Assembly: GCA_017562135.1 (NCBI GenBank)
Contig: QEYB01001642.1
Coordinates: forward strand, 62,001 to 126,000
Direction: 5' to 3'
Length of the DNA: 64,000 bases
Source of the DNA: Dipylidium caninum
Taxonomy: Eukaryota; Platyhelminthes; Cestoda; Cyclophyllidea; Dipylidiidae
The notes beneath the pieces were generated by a model. The model was given only the letters and a program-made list of their open reading frames with translations, was not told where the DNA came from and ran no database searches. The stretch's first letter is position 1. Every line of letters begins with the position of its first letter. The position numbers and the translations under genes were made by a program. This document shows positions 59,401 to 64,000 of this stretch, in pieces.

Positions 59401-61781
59401 GCGACAAGGCGCGAGCTGACGTATTCGTTGAACGGGCGTGTGCGGCGGGGCAGAGACGCTGCGATGATGGCCGCTGTCTCTACACCGGCCAGTTCTGCGA
59501 CGGCGAGAGGGATTGTGCTGATGGCTCCGACGAGATGTCTCACAACTGCGGTAACTGATTCCCACGTATAACTGCAAGCTACTAAATACACCCTTAGTTA
59601 GCTACCGGCGAAGAAGCACCTCCCATCACTGAATATTCGGCTCCCCTAAGCAAACCATCAGCTCGCAAATCTCATAACAAGCCAACTGTATCCCAGGAAG
59701 TGGTTGCACATTGCGAGACTTAGCTCGTTGAGGAGAGATGTCCGCTGGCCTCGCGCGTTGGCCGGGGTGATGCCTCGGTGAAAGTGGCATTCCTCGACTC
59801 CACTCGCAATCGCCCGTTTCTCTGACAGTCCCTTGTGAAAGCCAGTCACATCTGTGGGCTCTTCACGCCGGGGGCCTTGCAAACGCAACGCCACCCACGT
59901 GGCAGCTCAGTAATTGTGTCATCTTGTGAAAGGCTGAGTGTACAAAATCACTTTTGTGCTGAGTCCTCAGGAAAAATAGCCACCTGAGATTACTGACGTA
60001 GAATGCAGGGTTGTTCGTGGAAATTTATCGCCTTGGCATATGTGTGGCCTTCTTACTCCCCTCTCGCTTTCAACCCAGACGCCTGCGACCCCATTTCGCT
60101 ATCATGTGGGGAGGTGAGGGGGAGGAAACCGCGAGTCCCCTACTTTCAGGCGCACTGGCGCTGCGATGGGGAAGATGACTGTGGAAACGGCTTTGACGAA
60201 CTCAATTGTGCAAATTGTGAGTCCTCAGATCTGCTTTTTGCGTATACTGAAAGATCGGCAGAGAGAGGGTGACCCAGTCACTTATTCTCCGACAATTGAA
60301 ATTGTCCCCTGCCAATGCCGAGCCCGTAGCTCTGTCCACAGTTTCATGGGAATTTGCCTGTGTCTAATTTCAGACAGCCGGGTGCCGGGCCGAGGGTGTG
60401 GCAGTTCGCGATGGGACTGTCCAAGCGGTGGCATCCAAGTGCCTCTGGCTTACCGATGTGACGGTCAAGCCGATTGTCCCAATGGCGAAGATGAGCTCAA
60501 CTGCAGTAAGTTTCCCTGACCATCGTCGAGGCATTGGACTTGATGGCATGGAGGACGCGAAGTTTTCACGTCAGATGAAACCGCGGGTAAAGTCATCTAC
60601 AGTAAAATACCCGTCTTAGTGTCTCACTGTGAGAGGCAGGAGCGATAGAAGTTGTCGCGAGTTTTAGGTGATTTCATAGAGCGTGAGTCTAGAGAGGTGG
60701 CGCTTCACTTGCTTCGAGAAAGTCCTTCTCTCACCCTACCACCGGCAAGTATGATCAACTGAGAAGCGCTGTCTTGCAGGCTTCACTTCACTCAAATGCT
60801 CACGGGATCGCCTCCTCTTCACTGGACTCTGGCTGTTGGTTTGGCGCGCGACGGAGAGTACAACTGACACCATTTACTCGGGAGGGCGTTTCTTGGGCGT
60901 GTGAAAAAGTGCCCCCAGTGAGGAGACCGCCGCGTTTATCCCGAAGTTATCATAGGCCACGAGTGCGAAAAAAAGTAATGCCACGAGGACACTGGTTGCT
61001 CACATTTTATTATATCGAACCGAAGGCTTCAAAACTCTGTCTCCACATCACCTCCGCGCCGTCCTCTGAGCACAGACTTGTCCTCTTTTTGCTGGGTAAA
61101 CGTAGGCTGAAGGCTTTCGCAAGGTTTTACGGAAGCCCCTGAAAATACACCACTTGTGCACAACCTGGTAAGAGCTGTCAAATAATCATAGAAGGGTGGA
61201 GGGTTAATTACTGTTGCCTTCGTCATTAGTTCAAATTTGGCTCCAAGCCACCTGTGCCGGTTGAACGGGTAAAGAGACGTAACAGGCGAAGAGAGAGGGA
61301 ATTCACTGCCTTGCAGCTAGCGCACATGGGCGTATGGTCTCTCCTCCCACCTCCGCTTCACCACTCTTATGTGAAATTGGAAGGAATTAGTGGGTCCTCC
61401 AGTCATTCGAGTTTGCGTATTTGATGCTAAGAGATCCCATTAAATTTTGTCGTCTTAAAAATTGAAGTGCGCCCGAGCGTCTACTCGGAGGGCTGGGTGG
61501 CGCGCTACGAGGCGCGGCGTGGGCAGAGCCTCGAGATCGAGTGCGAGGTGGTGGGCGTGCCACCGCCGGCGATCGTCTGGCGCTTCAACTGGGGTTGCCT
61601 GCCTCGGGGCGGCCGCGCCCGCGTGGAGCCCGTCAGCAGTCGGTTCGGCTGCAACGGCAGTCGCAGTAGGCTGACGATTCGCGATGTTCAGGAAGGCGAC
61701 GACGGCGTCTACAATTGCGAGGGCCTCAGTGGGCTCTACCGAGCTCTCTCGCAGGACATCCTCGTCGTGCTGGTCGACTAG
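38026..61781 (+). CDS. HSPG2: Perlecan-like secreted protein: Ig and LDLa array
   Basis: Extracellular matrix protein related to domain II of perlecan (HSPG2, UNC-52, Trol). My model has 33 exons and 2,408 residues: signal sequence, six N-terminal Ig exons, twelve two-exon Ig+LDLa units, two single-exon LDLa modules and a final Ig. Coordinates of each part are given in separate entries. The perlecan link rests on the last Ig, whose [11 protein letters not shown] matches the WRLNWG motif of the Ig that follows the LDLa modules in perlecans, and on the LDLa/Ig order. The reading frame closes at TAG 61779-61781, followed by AATAAA, so the laminin-type, long Ig and LG regions of other perlecans are absent. 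All unit borders are phase 1. Weak point: the junction 44392/45846, where the donor and acceptor are poor, so the locus might be two genes. No cluster of Ser-Gly-Asp heparan-sulphate sites was seen. Confidence 0.8.
40364..40630 (+). other. Perlecan-like exon 2: Ig 2
   Basis: Complete Ig module: HCNIT, YQWHN and SGVYVCTAS. Flanked by cag and GTGAGT, phase 1 at both ends. It is preceded by a 1.9-kb intron (38465-40363) with no recognisable gene. Confidence 0.8.
40915..40951. repeat. ATG/AGG trinucleotide simple repeat
   Basis: A short GATGAT run followed by GAGGAGGAGG, within the intron between Ig 2 and Ig 3. Confidence 0.6.
41494..41769 (+). other. Perlecan-like exon 3: Ig 3
   Basis: Ig module with TCQVR, FHWLG and HAGAYTCVA. 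Phase 1 at both borders, donor C|GTGAGT. Confidence 0.8.
42678..42959 (+). other. Perlecan-like exon 4: degenerate Ig 4
   Basis: The frame and phase are right and the Ig outline is visible ([21 protein letters not shown]), but the usual second cysteine before the G strand is replaced (LYKVRV). It is probably a diverged Ig. Confidence 0.6.
43563..43588. repeat. (TG)n dinucleotide repeat
   Basis: A pure TG run of about thirteen units in the intron between exons 4 and 5. Confidence 0.9.
44141..44392 (+). other. Perlecan-like exon 5: Ig 5
   Basis: Ig module with LCEVR, VRWVN and [10 protein letters not shown]. The acceptor after gcggtag gives the needed phase 1. At the 3' end only a weak donor (C|GTCCCT) has phase 1; otherwise the frame runs to TAA at 44407-44409. 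The stop would leave a complete Ig, so a gene end here is possible. Confidence 0.6.
44410..45845 (+). other. Gene-free gap between Ig 5 and Ig 6
   Basis: No further Ig exon recognised. AATAAA occurs near 44,836. It is either an intron of the perlecan-like gene or a true boundary between two genes. Confidence 0.4.
45846..46127 (+). other. Perlecan-like exon 6: Ig 6
   Basis: Typical Ig: [31 protein letters not shown]. The donor G|GTGAGT is phase 1 and joins the first composite unit. The start is uncertain (45829, 45846 or 45858); 45846 keeps phase 1. Confidence 0.7.
46128..47044 (+). other. Intron before composite unit 1
   Basis: No coding content recognised. The open frames at 46298-46522 and 46734-47066 lack any Ig or LDLa signature. 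Confidence 0.5.
47045..48507 (+). repeat. Composite Ig+LDLa unit 1
   Basis: Ig exon 47045-47273 (FTLTCVASG to MTFE) and LDLa exon 48338-48507 of 170 nt ([25 protein letters not shown]). It is the most diverged Ig of the series, lacking the DPRF motif. The intron within the unit is about 1 kb. Confidence 0.8.
48795..48817. repeat. Poly-G tract
   Basis: A run of G broken by A and T, in the intron between units 1 and 2. It is a possible cause of sequencing errors. Confidence 0.7.
49166..50073 (+). repeat. Composite Ig+LDLa unit 2
   Basis: Ig exon 49166-49394 ([32 protein letters not shown]) and LDLa exon 49904-50073, 170 nt ([25 protein letters not shown]). The expected donor is GC instead of GT (AT|GCAAGC). 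Confidence 0.85.
50477..50941 (+). repeat. Composite Ig+LDLa unit 3, degenerate LDLa
   Basis: Ig exon 50477-50708 ([14 protein letters not shown]) and LDLa exon 50778-50941 ([29 protein letters not shown]). The sixth LDLa cysteine is missing and the calcium loop is altered. The 69-nt intron contains no stop codon and keeps frame. Confidence 0.75.
51016..51673 (+). repeat. Composite Ig+LDLa unit 4
   Basis: Ig exon 51016-51247 ([21 protein letters not shown] sequon) and LDLa exon 51504-51673, 170 nt, with all six cysteines and [13 protein letters not shown]. Confidence 0.85.
51890..52585 (+). repeat. Composite Ig+LDLa unit 5
   Basis: Ig exon 51890-52118 ([29 protein letters not shown]) and LDLa exon 52416-52585, 170 nt ([18 protein letters not shown]). 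Confidence 0.85.
52918..53607 (+). repeat. Composite Ig+LDLa unit 6
   Basis: Ig exon 52918-53152 ([25 protein letters not shown]) and LDLa exon 53438-53607, 170 nt ([21 protein letters not shown]). It is close to the family consensus. Confidence 0.88.
53890..54433 (+). repeat. Composite Ig+LDLa unit 7
   Basis: Ig exon 53890-54124 ([15 protein letters not shown] sequon) and LDLa exon 54264-54433, 170 nt. Six cysteines are kept but the loop reads [12 protein letters not shown] rather than DGSDE. Confidence 0.85.
55102..55592 (+). repeat. Composite Ig+LDLa unit 8
   Basis: Ig exon 55102-55333 ([29 protein letters not shown]) and LDLa exon 55423-55592, 170 nt ([18 protein letters not shown]). 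The intron inside the unit is only 89 nt. Confidence 0.85.
55634..56252 (+). repeat. Composite Ig+LDLa unit 9
   Basis: Ig exon 55634-55865 ([28 protein letters not shown] sequon) and LDLa exon 56083-56252, 170 nt ([13 protein letters not shown]). Its LDLa resembles that of unit 8, suggesting a recent duplication. The intron between units 8 and 9 is only 41 nt. Confidence 0.85.
56253..57259 (+). other. Intron between units 9 and 10
   Basis: It carries a poly-G tract near 56,354 and minus-strand GC-rich open frames without family resemblance. No exon was recognised. Confidence 0.5.
57260..57743 (+). repeat. Composite Ig+LDLa unit 10
   Basis: Ig exon 57260-57491 ([30 protein letters not shown]) and LDLa exon 57571-57743, 173 nt ([13 protein letters not shown]). 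The intron inside the unit is 79 nt. Confidence 0.85.
57819..58294 (+). repeat. Composite Ig+LDLa unit 11
   Basis: Ig exon 57819-58050 ([28 protein letters not shown]) and LDLa exon 58125-58294, 170 nt ([13 protein letters not shown]). It is the neighbour most similar to unit 10 in the Ig part. Confidence 0.85.
59026..59550 (+). repeat. Composite Ig+LDLa unit 12
   Basis: The Ig exon 59026-59287 is about ten residues longer than the others ([19 protein letters not shown]) and lacks the GLR..DD motif. LDLa exon 59384-59550, 167 nt, has [13 protein letters not shown]. The border phases are as in the other units. Confidence 0.8.
60079..60505 (+). repeat. Two free LDLa modules
   Basis: LDLa exons 60079-60216 ([16 protein letters not shown]) and 60374-60505 ([16 protein letters not shown]). 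Both are phase 1 and lack the Ig second half, like ordinary perlecan LDLa exons. Confidence 0.85.
60506..61467 (+). other. Last intron of the perlecan-like gene
   Basis: No coding content recognised; the frame at 60774-61142 looks random. It precedes the terminal Ig exon. Confidence 0.5.
61468..61781 (+). other. Terminal perlecan-type Ig exon with stop
   Basis: The Ig reads [38 protein letters not shown], strongly like the Ig after the LDLa modules in perlecans. The stop TAG follows ILVVLVD directly at the module end. Confidence 0.88.
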
Positions 61782-62047
61782 TTCTATAGCCCACTTCGTG
61801 TTTCAGCCCTTTTCTTTTCTCCCAGCTAGGCGCCTTCTCACTCCTCTCCTCCCGCCCACCCCCATTGTTTGTCTCTTGGTTTAGACTACCCAAATCAGTT
61901 TACTCTCCCTTCTACTTAACAGAAGAGAAGTCCACTTTGTTCCTCTAAGTCAAAATCGCCTTTTTAGCATGGTGTAGTGTTCACCTCTACGCCGATCCTC
62001 CGTTACTGTTTTCTGCTCTCTTCCATATGCTTCTCAAAAATTTGGTG

Positions 62048-62053
62048 AATAAA
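62048..62053 (+). terminator. Polyadenylation signal AATAAA (perlecan-like gene)
   Basis: First AATAAA after the stop, at 267 nt. It supports the gene ending here. Confidence 0.6.
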
Positions 62054-62135
62054 ACAAGCAGGGGCAATCTAGTTTCTCAAGGCTGTCGAGTTTTGTATGA
62101 GGGGCGCATAACCCTTCGCTGGTTTCATAAAGTGA

Positions 62136-62141
62136 AATAAA
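62136..62141 (+). terminator. Second polyadenylation signal AATAAA
   Basis: Alternative signal 88 nt after the first. Confidence 0.45.
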
Positions 62142-62606
62142 ATTTCTCTATGAGAGCACTTTACCCGGCTTGCATGCATTAACAAGGGCGGTAGGAAAAA
62201 AGTTACGTCTCCTCGAAGTTTGTCGCCTCACTTAATGCCCTTACTTCTATAAGTGCACATATTTTTGGAAAATGTGCCTCAACGAACGCGCTGATACCCT
62301 TCATCGTCCCACTTATCACCATCTTCGGGCCTCCGTGAAGGCGATTACTTGAGAAAAGTCGGCTTCCGCATCCGATGAGAAGGCAGGGCGGTCGGTCCGG
62401 GTTCGCCCTCCGCTCCACCTTAAGAATGCACAACTACCAAGTCTGTGCACAATAGAATTAACTCAACGGCTGCAGAACAACACATCGTTCGTAGCCTGAG
62501 GCCTCAAGAGGACCGCCAATAGCGTTGGAGTATACAAGTGGCGAAGCCACATAAAAAGGAAATAATGTTTAAGTTTGAAAGACGAAAATTTCTATCGCGT
62601 GCGGTT
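62142..62606. other. Convergent gap between perlecan-like and ferlin genes
   Basis: Holds the presumed 3' UTR of the ferlin gene on the minus strand. No minus-strand AATAAA was found by eye and no other feature is recognisable. Confidence 0.45.
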
Positions 62607-63887
<1,281 letters not shown>

Positions 63888-64000
63888 CTGCACGTGCAAG
63901 TAATGCAAGGGGGGGGGGCGGGGTGAATTGCCATGAGCAGAAAAGGTGTGTAGCAATTTAAATAGGTTGCCCTCTTTTCGTTAATTAAGTGGCCACTTCG
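63888..64000 (-). other. Ferlin intron at the right edge
   Basis: Preceded on the minus strand by cgtgcag, the acceptor of the last-C2 exon. It contains a G-rich tract near 63,909 and no coding content. Confidence 0.55.

Noticed and set aside
47045..59550. Regular repeats considered as a CRISPR-like or satellite array
   Set aside because: The repeats are conserved as protein with varied DNA and separated by introns of unequal length, so they are coding exon duplications.

Overview
This window is nuclear DNA of an animal. Its genes are split by GT-AG introns with matching phases, and they include metazoan-specific families (Pellino, ferlin, a mixed-lineage kinase and a perlecan-like matrix protein). 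About one gene per 10 kb, very short introns (down to 38 nt) beside multi-kilobase ones, and strongly diverged but recognisable proteins suggest a parasitic flatworm, most likely a tapeworm. That assignment is an inference from style, not from a species marker.

Layout, left to right. (1) 62-1689 (+): 3' end of an unrecognised gene, six exons. (2) 5011-6145 (+): ribonucleotide reductase small subunit (RRM2), three exons, complete iron/tyrosyl-radical site. (3) 8903-26236 (+): mixed-lineage kinase (SH3, kinase, short coiled coil, long Ser/Pro-rich tail), 16 exons including a 38-nt intron. (4) 26582-27854 (-): mitochondrial ribosomal protein L39, three exons, convergent with the kinase. (5) 29151-36162 (-): Pellino-type E3 ubiquitin ligase, nine recognised exons. 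(6) 38026-61781 (+): a secreted perlecan-like protein of about 2,400 residues in about 33 exons. It has six N-terminal Ig domains, twelve tandem composite Ig+LDLa units, two LDLa modules and a final perlecan-type Ig, then a stop. (7) 62607-63887 (-): the last four exons of a ferlin, with the gene continuing off the right edge.

The genes do not form an operon or one pathway. RRM2 supplies dNTPs; the MLK is a MAP3K; Pellino acts in Toll/IL-1-type signalling in other animals; MRPL39 is a mitoribosome part; ferlins act in membrane fusion and repair; the perlecan-like protein is extracellular. The most unusual object is the perlecan-like array. Each repeat is two exons, an Ig exon of about 230 nt and an LDLa exon that is 170 nt in nine of twelve units. 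The intron inside each unit always falls just before the second Ig cysteine (phase 2), and unit borders are always phase 1. The gene stops exactly where other perlecans continue into laminin-type domains.

Base composition changes visibly. The left part to about 38 kb is AT-rich; from about 38 kb rightward both exons and introns are GC-richer, with poly-G and TG tracts. No RNA gene, CRISPR array or intact mobile element could be supported. All exon borders were read by eye from splice motifs and reading phase. Two junctions (one in the kinase, one in Pellino) are off by one base, and one perlecan junction (44392/45846) is only weakly supported.
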